Assembly: GCA_945957365.1 (NCBI GenBank)
Contig: CAMFKI010000032.1
Location: forward strand, 1 to 39,706
Direction of reading: 5' to 3'
Source of the DNA: an uncultured Alphaproteobacteria bacterium
Lineage (GTDB): Bacteria > Pseudomonadota > Alphaproteobacteria > Rhizobiales > Aestuariivirgaceae
DNA length: 39,706 nucleotides
Shown: positions 30,542 through 39,706 of the stretch, piece by piece
Position numbering within the stretch: position 1 is the first letter of the stretch
Layout: the number at the start of each line of letters is the position of its first letter
Position numbers and translations under genes: made by a program
Notes under the pieces: generated by a model
Seen by the model: only the letters and a program-made list of their open reading frames with translations
Databases searched by the model: none
Told to the model about the DNA's origin: nothing

Positions 30542-32322
30542 TTGTTGTGCCAGAGCGTCGTGGCCTCGAAGCCGGTCAATGGCTGTGCCTCGGGCCGGCC
30601 GATGGTGTTCCACCGGGCCACCCACTGGCCGCCGGCATCGAAGAACGGCACCATGTAGAAGCCGGAGGTGAGGAGCCTGTCCTCGGCCCGCACCGCCGCC
30701 ACGAATTCGTCGCGCGACTTGGCATCGAGCATGGACTGGATGGCGTGGTCCACCGCCGGATCGGCGATGCCCGGCATGTTGCGGGTTCCTTGCACCGTGC
30801 GACCCTCCGAACCGAAGTACAGCACCTGTTCGTTGCCGGGCGACAGCGAGTTGAACCAGGTCCACGGGATCATGTCGAAGTCGTAGGAATTCTGCATCGA
30901 TAGGAACTGCGCGGAATCGACGATGCGGACGTTGACGGTGATGCCGATGGCCTGCAGCGTGCGCTGGTAGTGCAGCGCGATCTTCTCCTGGTCGCGGTCC
31001 TTCACCAGGATGGTGAAGGTGAAGGGCTCGCCCTTGGCGTTGACGAGGCCGTTGTTGCCCATCGTCCAGCCGGCCTCGGCAAGAAGGCTCACCGCCTTGC
31101 GCAGCATCTTGCGGTCGCGGCCCGAGCCGTCGCTCACCGGCAATCTGTAGCTGCCATCCACGAAATCCGGACGCAGCTTGCCGAAGGCGTCGCCCAGCAC
31201 CTGCTTCTCCGCCGCGTCCACGGGCTTGCCTTCGGAGGACAGTTCCGAGCCGCCGTAGTAGCCGTAGGTGCGGTGATAGGCGTTGTTGAACAGATTGGCA
31301 TTGGCCCATTCGAAGTCGAAGGCCATGACGAGCGCTTCGCGCACGCGCGGGTCGGCGAAGATCGGGCGGCGCGTGTTGAAGATGAAGCCCGAGGCCGCAG
31401 CCGGTGTCTTCTGTTCTACCTTCTCCAGGGTGATCTTGCCGTCCTTCACGGCGGGAAAGTCATAGCCCGTGTTCCAGCGTCCCGGTTCCGTTTCGATGCG
31501 GACGTCGGCGAGGCCGGACTTGAAGGCCTCGAAGGCCGCATTGGCGTCGCGATAATAGTCGAAGCGCACCGTGTCGAAATTCCACAGCCCTTTGTTGATG
31601 GGCAGGTTCTTGCCCCAGTAGTCGGGGTTCTTCCTGAAGGTGATGGTTTCCCCCGCCTTGATCTTGTCCATCACATAGGGTCCCGAGCCCACCATCGGGT
31701 CCAGCGTCGTCTGCGAGAAGTCCCGGGCCTGCCACTGCGCCTTGGACAGGATCGGCATCAGCCCGACGATCAGGGGCAGCTCGCGGTCGCCTGCATCCTG
31801 GTGGAAGGTGACGGTGTGGTCGTCGGGCGTCTCGACCTTGGAGATCTTGGAATAGGAGGTCTTGAAGTTCGGCCGGCCCTTGTCGCGCAGGGTCTCCATG
31901 GAGAAGACCACGTCGGCGGCGGTGACGGGTGTGCCGTCGGAGAATTTGGCCTCGGGCCTGATCCTGAAGGTAAAGGTCTGGCGGTCGTCCGACACCTCGA
32001 TCGTCTCGGCGATGAGGCCATAGAGCGAGAAGGCTTCGTTCCAGTTGCGGCCGAGCAGGCTCTCGAACACATAGGTCCGCGTGCCCGTCACCGGGGCGCC
32101 CTTCACGATGAAGGGGTTCACGCTGTCGAATGAGCCGGTGATTGCCTGCCGCAGCTCGCCGCCCTGGGGCGCATCCGGGTTGGCATAGGGCAGGTTCTTG
32201 AAGTCGGGCGGCAGGGCAGGCTCGCCCAGCATGGCAATGCCGGGCCGGGGAGCGGCCTCGGAAAGGGTGGTGAGGGCCAGAAAAGCCGTGGCGAAGAGGG
32301 CAGTGCGGCGGAGCTTGGACAT
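30538..32322 (-). CDS. Extracellular solute-binding protein, family 5 (YejA-like)
   Basis: A 594-aa periplasmic peptide-binding protein of ABC import systems. From ATG 32322 (GAGG about 5 nt upstream) it has a signal peptide, MSKLRRTALFATAFLALTTL, cut near SEAA/PRPG. The SBP_bac_5 pattern is clear: ALPPDFKNLPYANPDAPQGG, VFESLLGRNWNEAFSLYGLI, KFSDGTPVTAADVVFSMETL, DPMVGSGPYVMDKIKAGETI, and a C-terminal lobe with SLSPGNEQVLYFGSEGRTVQ. The N-terminal NPDAPQGGELRQAITGSFDS is typical of YejA, which imports microcin C and peptides in E. coli. No permease or ATPase genes are adjacent, so it is an orphan binding protein, co-transcribed with an acyl-CoA synthetase and an FrnE-like gene. Confidence 0.9.
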   Translation of the reverse strand: MSKLRRTALFATAFLALTTLSEAAPRPGIAMLGEPALPPDFKNLPYANPDAPQGGELRQAITGSFDSVNPFIVKGAPVTGTRTYVFESLLGRNWNEAFSLYGLIAETIEVSDDRQTFTFRIRPEAKFSDGTPVTAADVVFSMETLRDKGRPNFKTSYSKISKVETPDDHTVTFHQDAGDRELPLIVGLMPILSKAQWQARDFSQTTLDPMVGSGPYVMDKIKAGETITFRKNPDYWGKNLPINKGLWNFDTVRFDYYRDANAAFEAFKSGLADVRIETEPGRWNTGYDFPAVKDGKITLEKVEQKTPAAASGFIFNTRRPIFADPRVREALVMAFDFEWANANLFNNAYHRTYGYYGGSELSSEGKPVDAAEKQVLGDAFGKLRPDFVDGSYRLPVSDGSGRDRKMLRKAVSLLAEAGWTMGNNGLVNAKGEPFTFTILVKDRDQEKIALHYQRTLQAIGITVNVRIVDSAQFLSMQNSYDFDMIPWTWFNSLSPGNEQVLYFGSEGRTVQGTRNMPGIADPAVDHAIQSMLDAKSRDEFVAAVRAEDRLLTSGFYMVPFFDAGGQWVARWNTIGRPEAQPLTGFEATTLWHNK

Positions 32323-32355
32323 GATCCCTCGATTGCAATGCGAATCGGGAAACAT

Positions 32356-32379
32356 CATGGCCGGGCGGACCCGGCCATG
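32356..32379 (-). terminator. Hairpin after homospermidine synthase
   Basis: CATGGCCGGG (32356-32365) and CCCGGCCATG (32370-32379) form a perfect 10-bp stem with a 4-nt loop in the 67-bp gap after hss and before the solute-binding gene, both on the minus strand. The minus-strand 3' side has only a short T run (ATGTTTCC), so termination may be partial. Confidence 0.6.
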
Positions 32380-32389
32380 AAAGACTTGT

Positions 32390-33820
32390 TCAGCGCACCA
32401 GGATGTTCTGGAACTGCCAGGGATCCTTGCGGTCGAGGTCGCTGGCGAAGAGTTCGATCACCGAGTCGAGCGGGGTCCAGCTGGTGTAGACACCCCGCAG
32501 GGGGCCCAGATAGGGCGACTGGATCGCGAGGCAGCGCTTGTAGTCCATCTCGTCCGTCTCGACGATGCCGGCCATCGGGTTCTCGATCGCCCAGACCATG
32601 CCGGACAGCACCGCTGAGGATACCTGCATGCCCGTGGCGCTGTTGTGGGGGGCGAGCTTGCGCGCCTCCTCGATCGACAGCTGGGAACCATACCAGTAAG
32701 CGTTTTTCTTGTGGCCGTAGAGCAGCACGCCCAATTCGTCGCGGCCGTCGGCGATCTGCTTCTCGTCGAGAACGTAGAAGGCCTTCGGATGCTTGCCGCC
32801 GTTGCCGAGCATTTCCACCCACGACAGCACGGCGTCGTTGGAAGGGTGATAGGCATAGTGGCAGGTCGGCCGGTAGGTGACCTTGCGGCCCGAACGGACA
32901 GTGAAATAGTCCGAGATCGAGATCGCCTCGTTGTGGGTGACGAGGAAACCGAAATGCGGGCCCTCGGTCGGTGTCCAGGTGCGCACGCGCGTGTCGGCAC
33001 CAGGCGTCTCGATGTAGATCGCGGCTCCGGTGCCGGACTTGTGGCGCTTGCCCCTGGGCGGCAGCTTCTTCTCATGCGTGCCCCAGCCCAGTTCGGCGGG
33101 CTGCAGGCCTTCCGAAATGAATCCCTCGACCGACCAGGTGTTGACGAAGGTGCCGAAGGGCTTCGGCTCCTTTGTGCGCTGGGTGTCGCGTTCGGCGATG
33201 TGGATGCCCTTGACGCCGAGCTTCTTCATCAGCTTGGCCCAGCCGTCACGCGTGGTGGGCTCGGCTACCTTGGTCTTGGTGGCTTTGGCGATGTCCATCA
33301 GGGCCTGCTTGACGAACCATGACACCATGCCGGGGTTGGCCCCGCAGCACGAGACCGCCGTGGGTCCGGCCCCCAGCGTCTTCTTCAGCGCCAGCATGTG
33401 CTCGCGCATGGCGTAGTTGGTGCGGTCGCCCTGCGGCACCTTGGTGTTGTAGTAAAAGCCGGGCCACGGCTCGATCACCGTGTCGATGTAGAGCGCGTGG
33501 GTCTCGCGGGCGAGGCGCATGATGTCGAGGCTGTCGACATCGACCGAGAGGTTCACGATGAAAGCGGGCCCCGGTCCGGCCGTCAGCAAGGGCTTCAACA
33601 CCTGCCGGTAGTTCTTCCGGGTGAGCGCCGCCTTGATGAAGGAGACGCCCTGCTGTTCCGCCAGCTGGCTCCTGGACGCGTCGGGGTCGATGACCGTGAT
33701 CTGTTTGGGATCGCACTTGATGTGTCGCAAGATCAGGGGAAGCGTTCCTCTCCCGATCGAGCCGAAGCCGATCATGACGATGGGGCCATTCCACGCGGCG
33801 TGCACGGGCCAGTTGCTCAT
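32390..33820 (-). CDS. hss: Homospermidine synthase
   Basis: NAD-dependent enzyme joining two putrescine units (or putrescine and spermidine) into sym-homospermidine, the characteristic polyamine of many rhizobia. The 476-aa length matches the bacterial enzyme. The N-terminal Rossmann motif is IVMIGFGSIGRGTLPLILRH (about 14-33), followed by ITVIDPD. SCCGANPGMVSWFVKQALMD, DTVIEPWPGFYYNTKVPQGD and the conserved TEGPHFGFLVTHNEAISISD and NSATGMQVSSAVLSGMVWAI are family-like. ATG 33820 has AGGAG about 10 nt upstream. It stands as its own unit, ending in a hairpin; no odc or speB gene is adjacent. Confidence 0.95.
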   Translation of the reverse strand: MSNWPVHAAWNGPIVMIGFGSIGRGTLPLILRHIKCDPKQITVIDPDASRSQLAEQQGVSFIKAALTRKNYRQVLKPLLTAGPGPAFIVNLSVDVDSLDIMRLARETHALYIDTVIEPWPGFYYNTKVPQGDRTNYAMREHMLALKKTLGAGPTAVSCCGANPGMVSWFVKQALMDIAKATKTKVAEPTTRDGWAKLMKKLGVKGIHIAERDTQRTKEPKPFGTFVNTWSVEGFISEGLQPAELGWGTHEKKLPPRGKRHKSGTGAAIYIETPGADTRVRTWTPTEGPHFGFLVTHNEAISISDYFTVRSGRKVTYRPTCHYAYHPSNDAVLSWVEMLGNGGKHPKAFYVLDEKQIADGRDELGVLLYGHKKNAYWYGSQLSIEEARKLAPHNSATGMQVSSAVLSGMVWAIENPMAGIVETDEMDYKRCLAIQSPYLGPLRGVYTSWTPLDSVIELFASDLDRKDPWQFQNILVR

Positions 33821-33918
33821 TTCATCGGAACTCCTGTGTTTGAGAGACGAGTGCTGCGCCTATAGCGGGTGAACCCGTCATTCAAAAGGAGAATCTGTGC
33901 GGGAAAAATTGTTCTGAT

Positions 33919-34218
33919 CTAGCCCTTGGCGGACTGGAAGCGCCAGAGCTCGTAGCGGATGCGGGCCTTCTTGTAGGCGTCGAACACCGAGATGGCGTAG
34001 ACGAAAAGCCCGCCGGCGAGCTTTCCGACGATCGAGACCTCGGGCCTTGCGGTAAGAATTGTGAAGGCGCCGAGCAGGAACATGAAGAACAGGAAGATCA
34101 GTCCGCGGTACGGCTCGCGGTTGAAGACCTGGCCCGATCCCGGCAGCACGATCGCCAGGCCAAGCACGAGGAGCGGGTTCATCGGGCGGGTTCCGGGCAC
34201 AGGGGGGGACATGCTCAT
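33919..34218 (-). CDS. Hypothetical small membrane protein, 99 aa
   Basis: I do not recognise a named family. It has hydrophobic spans at about residues 14-30 (NPLLVLGLAIVLPGSGQVF) and 40-58 (LIFLFFMFLLGAFTILTA), and a third around 66-82, then a cytoplasmic-looking basic tail (DAYKKARIRYELWRFQSAKG). The GSGQVFNREPYRGLIFLF stretch resembles short TM2-like proteins that carry a GxGxxxxG turn between two helices, but the match is loose. Its ATG (34216-34218) overlaps the stop of the upstream gene by 4 nt, so the pair is coupled. Confidence 0.7.
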   Translation of the reverse strand: MSMSPPVPGTRPMNPLLVLGLAIVLPGSGQVFNREPYRGLIFLFFMFLLGAFTILTARPEVSIVGKLAGGLFVYAISVFDAYKKARIRYELWRFQSAKG

Positions 34219-34904
34219 GGGGCGTTCTCCTGGTGGGCAGCCAAATCATCCCTGAGGCCGATCAGGTAGTCGAGCAATGGCCTCGCGAGCGCCGCGGGGT
34301 AGGGGAGCCGGCCCATCTCGCTGTCGCGGAACAGCAGGTAGTTGCCGCGGTTGGCCTCTTCCGCCAGCCATACGATACGCAATCCGCGGGGCGAGATCAG
34401 CAGCTCCTTGGCGAGCGGGTTGTCGAGAATGCTCATGTGCTTCAGCAGAAGCTGGCGTGGCGGCAGGCTCGCAGGCGCATCGGTGCGGATGGCGCAGTCG
34501 TGCGGGAAGGCGGGATCGGCTGCCATCTGGTGCGGCAGGTCCTTGAACTTCGAGAACATCTCGACGCCGCGCGGCCGCATCATCAGGTCGAAAGTGGCGC
34601 GGACCGGAATGGGTTCTGCCAGGGTGACCAGCAGCCAGAGGCTCGGCAGCTTGCGAAAGTTCAGCGTGTCCGGCACGAGCTGGATGTCGAAGGTGAGACC
34701 GCGGTAAGAGCCGGAGATGCGCGGAAAGCCATCCGGATTGAGCTTCTTGAGCCCGCCGGTGAACAGCGTCTGAACCTCGTCGAGAAAGGCCGCGCGGATC
34801 GCCGCGCGCCGCCGGCCCTCGCGCAGGCTGCGGGTGAGAGTGAAAAGGAAGCCCGTTCCGGCGATCGCGGCCAGCAGCGCCAGCAGCATGTGGGTGAAGC
34901 TCAA
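34215..34904 (-). CDS. Hypothetical membrane-anchored protein, 229 aa
   Basis: I do not recognise this protein. An N-terminal hydrophobic anchor (MSFTHMLLALLAAIAGTGFL, about 1-22) is followed by an Arg-rich segment and a soluble domain with no obvious motif (SGSYRGLTFDIQLVPDTLNF, PRGLRIVWLAEEANRGNYLL). By hydropathy it has one transmembrane helix with the rest cytoplasmic. The start is uncertain: TTG 34904 or ATG 34889; neither has a strong ribosome binding site. A terminator for the upstream permease sits only 20 nt before it. It overlaps the 99-aa gene downstream by 4 nt. Confidence 0.7.
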   Translation of the reverse strand: MSFTHMLLALLAAIAGTGFLFTLTRSLREGRRRAAIRAAFLDEVQTLFTGGLKKLNPDGFPRISGSYRGLTFDIQLVPDTLNFRKLPSLWLLVTLAEPIPVRATFDLMMRPRGVEMFSKFKDLPHQMAADPAFPHDCAIRTDAPASLPPRQLLLKHMSILDNPLAKELLISPRGLRIVWLAEEANRGNYLLFRDSEMGRLPYPAALARPLLDYLIGLRDDLAAHQENAP

Positions 34905-34923
34905 GGGCGGATTCCCGTCATGG

Positions 34924-34952
34924 AAAAGGCCCGCCTCGATGGGAGGCGGGCC
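34924..34952 (-). terminator. Rho-independent terminator of the permease operon
   Basis: GGCCCGCCTC (34928-34937) and GAGGCGGGCC (34943-34952) make a 10-bp GC stem with a 5-nt loop; on the minus strand it is followed by TTTT (A's at 34924-34927). It lies 31 nt beyond the permease stop at 34984 and ends that operon just before the next gene. Confidence 0.9.
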
Positions 34953-34983
34953 AGTGCTTGTTCGCGTACGCGGGCCGTCGCCG

Positions 34984-36399
34984 TCAGTAGCCGCGCGGGC
35001 GCGGCCACGGCATGGTGAACTGGTCGCCGCGCTTCACGAAGCGGTAGCGCCAGAAGTGGAACCACAGCGAGACGACGATGTAGAAGCCCACCATGGCGAT
35101 CAACTGCGTGCCGTAGCCCAGGAACACCGCGAAATAGGTCACCGCGCACAGCGTCAGCAGCACGATGGCCGGAACCGGGTGGAAGGGATGCACGTAGCCG
35201 CGCTTGATGGTGTCGAGCGGCCACTTCCTGCGGAACAGGATCACGTTGATCGGCATGAAGGTGTATTCGAGCAGGCCCGACAGGATCGAGAAGGTGATCA
35301 CCTGGTCCAGCGGTGCGCCGAGTGCGAAGAGGATCGCGATGGGCACGAGGAAGATGATCGACCGGAAGGGTGTGCGGAACTTCGGATGCACGGCGCCGAA
35401 CCACTGCGGCAGGTAATGGTCGCGGCCCATGGCGAACCAGGCCCGCGAGGCATCGTTGATGCAGCCGTTGGCGGACGCCATGGTGGAGAACATCGTGCCG
35501 ATGCCCAGCAGCACCATCAGGAAGGTCGATCCCGACAGGCGGCTGGCGTCGAACAGCGGCGCCACCGAGCCGTTCACGCCGTCGCCCAGGAACTCCCACG
35601 GCAGGATGCCGGTGCAGATGTACCAGGTGAGCGTCGCGGCGATCAGCAGGGTGATGATGCCGGCCATGGTGCCGAAGGGCAGCGCGCGCGCGGGCGAGCG
35701 CACTTCCTCGGCGGCCTGGGTCGTGCCCTCGATGCCGAGGTAATACCACAGGCCGAAGTGCATGGCGGCAACCACGCCGATGGCGCCGTAGGGCAGCGAT
35801 GCCGAGCCGGCCATCAGCCCCGCGTGATGCAGCTGCGTCGTGCCCGTGAGCGTCGACAGGAACAGCACGATGATGGCGATGAAGGCCACCGCCGTGATCA
35901 CGAGGTTGAAGTTCAGCGTGGCGAGAACGCCGCGGTAGTTGAGCCAGGCGAGGAACAGGATCGTCAGCACGATGAACGGCGTCTGATTGAGTTCGCCGGT
36001 GTAGCCCGAGAGTGCCGCCACCTGGGACACCAGGTAGCCGAGCGTGATGGCGTTGGCGGCTTCCAGCATGGTGTAGGCGAACACCAGGTAGAGGCCGACA
36101 TTGAAAGCCATCAGCGGCCCGATGATGTGCTTTGCCTGGGTGTACTGGCCGCCGGCCGCGGCGACGGTCGATGTCACCTCGGAGTCGATCATGGCGACGC
36201 AGGTGTAGAGGAGCCCTGCGAACCAGCAGGCGATCAGCGCGGCATAGGCGCCGCCCTTGCCGACCGCGAAGTTCCAGCCCATGTATTCGCCGACGAGCAC
36301 GATGCCGACGCCGAGCGCCCAGACGTGGGCGGGCCCGAGAACGCGCAGCAGGCTGATCTTCTCGACCTGCGTGCCGGCAGCTTGTTGTACGTTTGCCAT
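34984..36399 (-). CDS. APC-superfamily amino acid/ethanolamine-type permease
   Basis: A 471-aa inner-membrane transporter with about 12 predicted helices, in the amino acid-polyamine-organocation superfamily and most like ethanolamine permeases (EAT branch). Helix 1 LGPAHVWALGVGIVLVGEYM is followed by GWNFAVGKGG, the substrate-site breakage typical of the family, and the loop GIEGTTQAAEEVRSPARALP is the diagnostic APC motif. Later helices include STFLMVLLGIGTMFSTMASANG and GLLEYTFMPINVILFRRKW. It is the last gene of a four-gene operon after three small membrane-protein genes (10 nt gap), ended by the 34924-34952 terminator. The substrate is not shown by sequence. Confidence 0.88.
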   Translation of the reverse strand: MANVQQAAGTQVEKISLLRVLGPAHVWALGVGIVLVGEYMGWNFAVGKGGAYAALIACWFAGLLYTCVAMIDSEVTSTVAAAGGQYTQAKHIIGPLMAFNVGLYLVFAYTMLEAANAITLGYLVSQVAALSGYTGELNQTPFIVLTILFLAWLNYRGVLATLNFNLVITAVAFIAIIVLFLSTLTGTTQLHHAGLMAGSASLPYGAIGVVAAMHFGLWYYLGIEGTTQAAEEVRSPARALPFGTMAGIITLLIAATLTWYICTGILPWEFLGDGVNGSVAPLFDASRLSGSTFLMVLLGIGTMFSTMASANGCINDASRAWFAMGRDHYLPQWFGAVHPKFRTPFRSIIFLVPIAILFALGAPLDQVITFSILSGLLEYTFMPINVILFRRKWPLDTIKRGYVHPFHPVPAIVLLTLCAVTYFAVFLGYGTQLIAMVGFYIVVSLWFHFWRYRFVKRGDQFTMPWPRPRGY

Positions 36400-36409
36400 T
36401 GTCCGGTCC

Positions 36410-36577
36410 TCAGAGCTTGTGCTGTTCGGTCATTGCTTCGAGCTCGCCCTCGCGTGATGAGGTGAGCGCTTCTTCCGAGTAGCTCGACTCGATCCTGAAC
36501 CAGTCGATGATGATGTAGAGGCCGAAGATCACGGAGAGGATCCAGGCCGCGTATTCCATGTAATTCCAGAAACTCAT
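36410..36577 (-). CDS. Small single-pass membrane protein, 55 aa, in permease operon
   Basis: A short gene reading MSFWNYMEYAAWILSVIFGL then YIIIDWFRIESSYSEEALTS and an acidic tail ending EQHKL. One hydrophobic helix spans about residues 8-27 and the tail is acidic and probably cytoplasmic. AGGGGCG lies about 8 nt before the ATG at 36577. It sits 9 nt after the stop of the 131-aa gene and 10 nt before the permease, so it is fully embedded in the operon. Codon use matches its neighbours. I know no family for it; its place and topology suggest a transporter accessory subunit. Confidence 0.75.
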   Translation of the reverse strand: MSFWNYMEYAAWILSVIFGLYIIIDWFRIESSYSEEALTSSREGELEAMTEQHKL

Positions 36578-36586
36578 GGCCCGCCC

Positions 36587-36982
36587 CTATTTCTTGTCGC
36601 CGAATTTTTCGGCAATGACTTCCTTGTATTCGGATCCCGAGAACCGGATGATCAGGAAGAAATAGCCCACCACCACGATCACCATGATCGCCAGTTCAAC
36701 CGGGTTGATGGTGTAGTCGTAGCGGGCGGTGATGATCGCCTGCAGCGCCTCGTTGTCGGGGTTGTCGTAACCAAGCGCCTTGTAGGCCGCGATCTTCTCG
36801 GGCGTGTCCTGGCCGAGGTCGGCCCAGGTGGCGGTGGCGTTGAAGGGGGCCGGCGTCTTGGCGCCGCCGGCGAGGTCGAACCACAGCGGCAGGCGCAGCG
36901 CGCCGACGATCAGCACGAGCAGCACGATCACGTCGATGATCTGGCCGATCTTGCTCTGGTGCGGGGGAACGTATCTTGCCAT
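36587..36982 (-). CDS. Two-helix membrane protein, 131 aa, in permease operon
   Basis: I do not recognise a family. Two hydrophobic spans, IIDVIVLLVLIVGALRLPLW (about 14-33) and VELAIMVIVVVGYFFLIIRF (about 95-114), flank a hydrophilic loop of about 60 residues (TWADLGQDTPEKIAAYKALG, DYTINP) predicted to be periplasmic, with a charged C-terminus SEYKEVIAEKFGDKK. The ATG at 36982 follows a GGGAGAG-like ribosome binding site. It lies 12 nt after the 95-aa gene and 9 nt before the 55-aa gene, in the same transcript as the APC permease. Confidence 0.78.
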   Translation of the reverse strand: MARYVPPHQSKIGQIIDVIVLLVLIVGALRLPLWFDLAGGAKTPAPFNATATWADLGQDTPEKIAAYKALGYDNPDNEALQAIITARYDYTINPVELAIMVIVVVGYFFLIIRFSGSEYKEVIAEKFGDKK

Positions 36983-36994
36983 TTGCTCTCTCCC

Positions 36995-37282
36995 TCAGTG
37001 CCGATGACCGCGCATCTCGTCGAGATGCTTGATGTCGAGGCCGTAGATGAAGTCCTTGTCCTCCTTGTAGTGCTTCACCAGCGCGCTCATCGACGCGGTG
37101 TTGAAGAGGAGCACGGCGGCGCCGCCGATCATCAGGATGGTGCGCCAGGGACCCTCGGGCGCGAGGTTCCACGTCACGACCATCACGAAGATGACCGCGA
37201 ACCAGAGGCCGATGACGAACGCGTACACGATGATCAAGTCGCGCTGGTACATCGCCTCAATGCGTTGCTTGAGGTCAGACAT
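36995..37282 (-). CDS. Two-helix membrane protein, 95 aa, first gene of permease operon
   Basis: I do not recognise a family. A short charged N-terminus (MSDLKQRIEAMYQRD) leads into two hydrophobic spans, LIIVYAFVIGLWFAVIFVMV (about 16-36) and TILMIGGAAVLLFNTASMSA (about 48-67), then a charged tail with LVKHYKEDKDFIYGLDIKHL and a His-containing end (DEMRGHRH). GGGAGAAAA precedes ATG 37282. Upstream, a TTGACA-like box on the minus strand (37400-37405) about 120 nt away and a small inverted repeat TTGCTGCGAAGCAA (37349-37362) may be promoter elements. It opens the four-gene unit ending with the permease. Confidence 0.78.
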   Translation of the reverse strand: MSDLKQRIEAMYQRDLIIVYAFVIGLWFAVIFVMVVTWNLAPEGPWRTILMIGGAAVLLFNTASMSALVKHYKEDKDFIYGLDIKHLDEMRGHRH

Positions 37283-37441
37283 GCGTTTTCTCCCACCGGC
37301 CAGCCCTTATCCCCGCAGCGTGCTGTGCCGATCCCCATGTGAGTCGATTTGCTGCGAAGCAACTTTGTTGTCTGGGAGGAAACTACTGCCTGTAACCGAT
37401 GTCAAGCAATCAAGACGCCAAAAGTCCATAAGTGGTCGGAT

Positions 37442-37963
37442 TCATCCCTTCGCAGGTTTGAAGGCTGCCATGCGCTGGCCGATGTCGTGGGCAGAGAGAC
37501 CGGTGCCGAGTGCCGCCACGGTGAATTCCGGCTGGCGGAGGAGGCGGGTGAACAGGCCCATGGCGCGCGCCGGCCAGCGAATGTGCGCCGCGCTGCGAGC
37601 GGGCTCTGCAACGTCCATCTGCACCGCATAGGACCGGCCGTTGAACATCACCTTCCATGAAATGTTCTCCCATGGAATGGGATCCAGCGTGAGCCGGCGA
37701 TCGCGCAGGCCTTCGTCCGTCATCTCGATGGCGTTGCCGGAAAGGCTGGCGATCTGCCAGCAATGGCCCGCCATGATGATGCCGGCGAGACTCAGCACCA
37801 CTCCCATGAGGATCAGCACCGCCGCGCCGCCGTTCTCCCCCGGTCCAAGCAGCTGATATCCCGCAATGGCAAACAGCAGCCCGACGGCAATTTCCGCTAC
37901 CCAGAAGAGCATCAGCAGGCGCGGAAGCGCGGGGCGGTTGGGGATGAGCACGGGCGCGGGCAT
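37442..37963 (-). CDS. Hypothetical membrane protein, PH-like C-terminal domain suspected
   Basis: A 173-aa protein from ATG 37963 (an upstream GTG at 38017 would add 18 residues; no clear ribosome binding site for either). Two hydrophobic spans, LLMLFWVAEIAVGLLFAIAG and VLILMGVVLSLAGIIMAGHC, are followed by a soluble part (GNAIEMTDEGLRDRRLTLDP, IPWENISWKVMFNGRSYAVQ) that resembles bacterial PH-domain membrane proteins of the STM3941 kind, in which a two-helix anchor precedes a beta-sandwich. The likeness is only by pattern. It is divergent from parE. Confidence 0.6.
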   Translation of the reverse strand: MPAPVLIPNRPALPRLLMLFWVAEIAVGLLFAIAGYQLLGPGENGGAAVLILMGVVLSLAGIIMAGHCWQIASLSGNAIEMTDEGLRDRRLTLDPIPWENISWKVMFNGRSYAVQMDVAEPARSAAHIRWPARAMGLFTRLLRQPEFTVAALGTGLSAHDIGQRMAAFKPAKG

Positions 37964-38058
37964 GGTGGAAGATGGCCCGGGACGGCACTGCGAAGTCAAG
38001 TGTTGCAAGCACCCCACATGAGGGGATACTCACCGCCTGAAACGATTCAGGAACGAGA

Positions 38059-39706
<1,648 letters not shown>

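Noticed and set aside
29099..31309. Longer acyl-CoA synthetase reaching 736 codons
   Set aside because: The extra part is an antiphase reading of the solute-binding gene; GTG 30541 in a GTGA overlap is the natural start.
34834..36465. 543-codon plus-strand frame opposite the permease
   Set aside because: Antisense of a 12-helix protein gives His/Asp/Glu/Gln-rich text; the permease has good motifs, a terminator and operon partners.

Overview
The window is a high-GC chromosomal segment of an alphaproteobacterium, most likely a member of Hyphomicrobiales (Rhizobiales). The evidence is the backbone pyrH-frr-uppS-cdsA-rseP-bamA-fabZ-gltA-gltX-comEC, the recG/sdhE/mfd block, an ExoR-like periplasmic Sel1-repeat regulator, a homospermidine synthase, and two palindromic intergenic repeat families of the kind common in this group. 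The genus cannot be fixed from the sequence. No rRNA, tRNA, CRISPR array, transposase or prophage gene was seen.

Layout. 1-2172: a palindromic repeat, an unrecognised acidic protein and an AraC-family regulator lie upstream of pyrH. 2173-9353: a co-directional block for UMP kinase, ribosome recycling, undecaprenyl-PP synthesis, CDP-diacylglycerol synthesis, the RseP site-2 protease, BamA and FabZ. 9354-12261: an accessory island with a secreted esterase/lipase-like protein, a DUF3303 protein and a Cys/Met-rich exported peptide, separated by nested palindromic repeats. 12262-19808: gltA and gltX (minus), then comEC, a small chorismate mutase-like protein and an Old Yellow Enzyme-type flavin/Fe-S oxidoreductase (plus). 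19809-22503: exoR, an unknown secreted protein and a DUF502 membrane protein. 22481-28393: recG (minus), then sdhE and mfd (plus, overlapping by 4 nt). 28451-33820: minus-strand genes in which homospermidine synthase is followed by a tightly packed solute-binding protein / acyl-CoA synthetase / DsbA-FrnE-like operon. 33919-37282: minus-strand membrane-protein genes, including an APC permease preceded by three small membrane-protein genes, one of only 55 codons. 37442-39706: a small membrane protein and the start of parE, which runs off the window.

The most notable feature is what is missing. In typical Rhizobiales this backbone also carries dxr (between cdsA and rseP), lpxD (between bamA and fabZ), lpxA-lpxI-lpxB (between fabZ and gltA) and lexA (after comEC). 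All are absent here while the flanking order is kept. A terminator now sits between bamA and fabZ, and the fabZ-gltA interval is filled with unrelated small genes and repeats. Either lipid A synthesis genes moved elsewhere or this lineage has lost canonical LPS; a whole-genome search would settle it. The second candidate for something new is the four-gene permease operon, whose three small membrane proteins look like accessory subunits.
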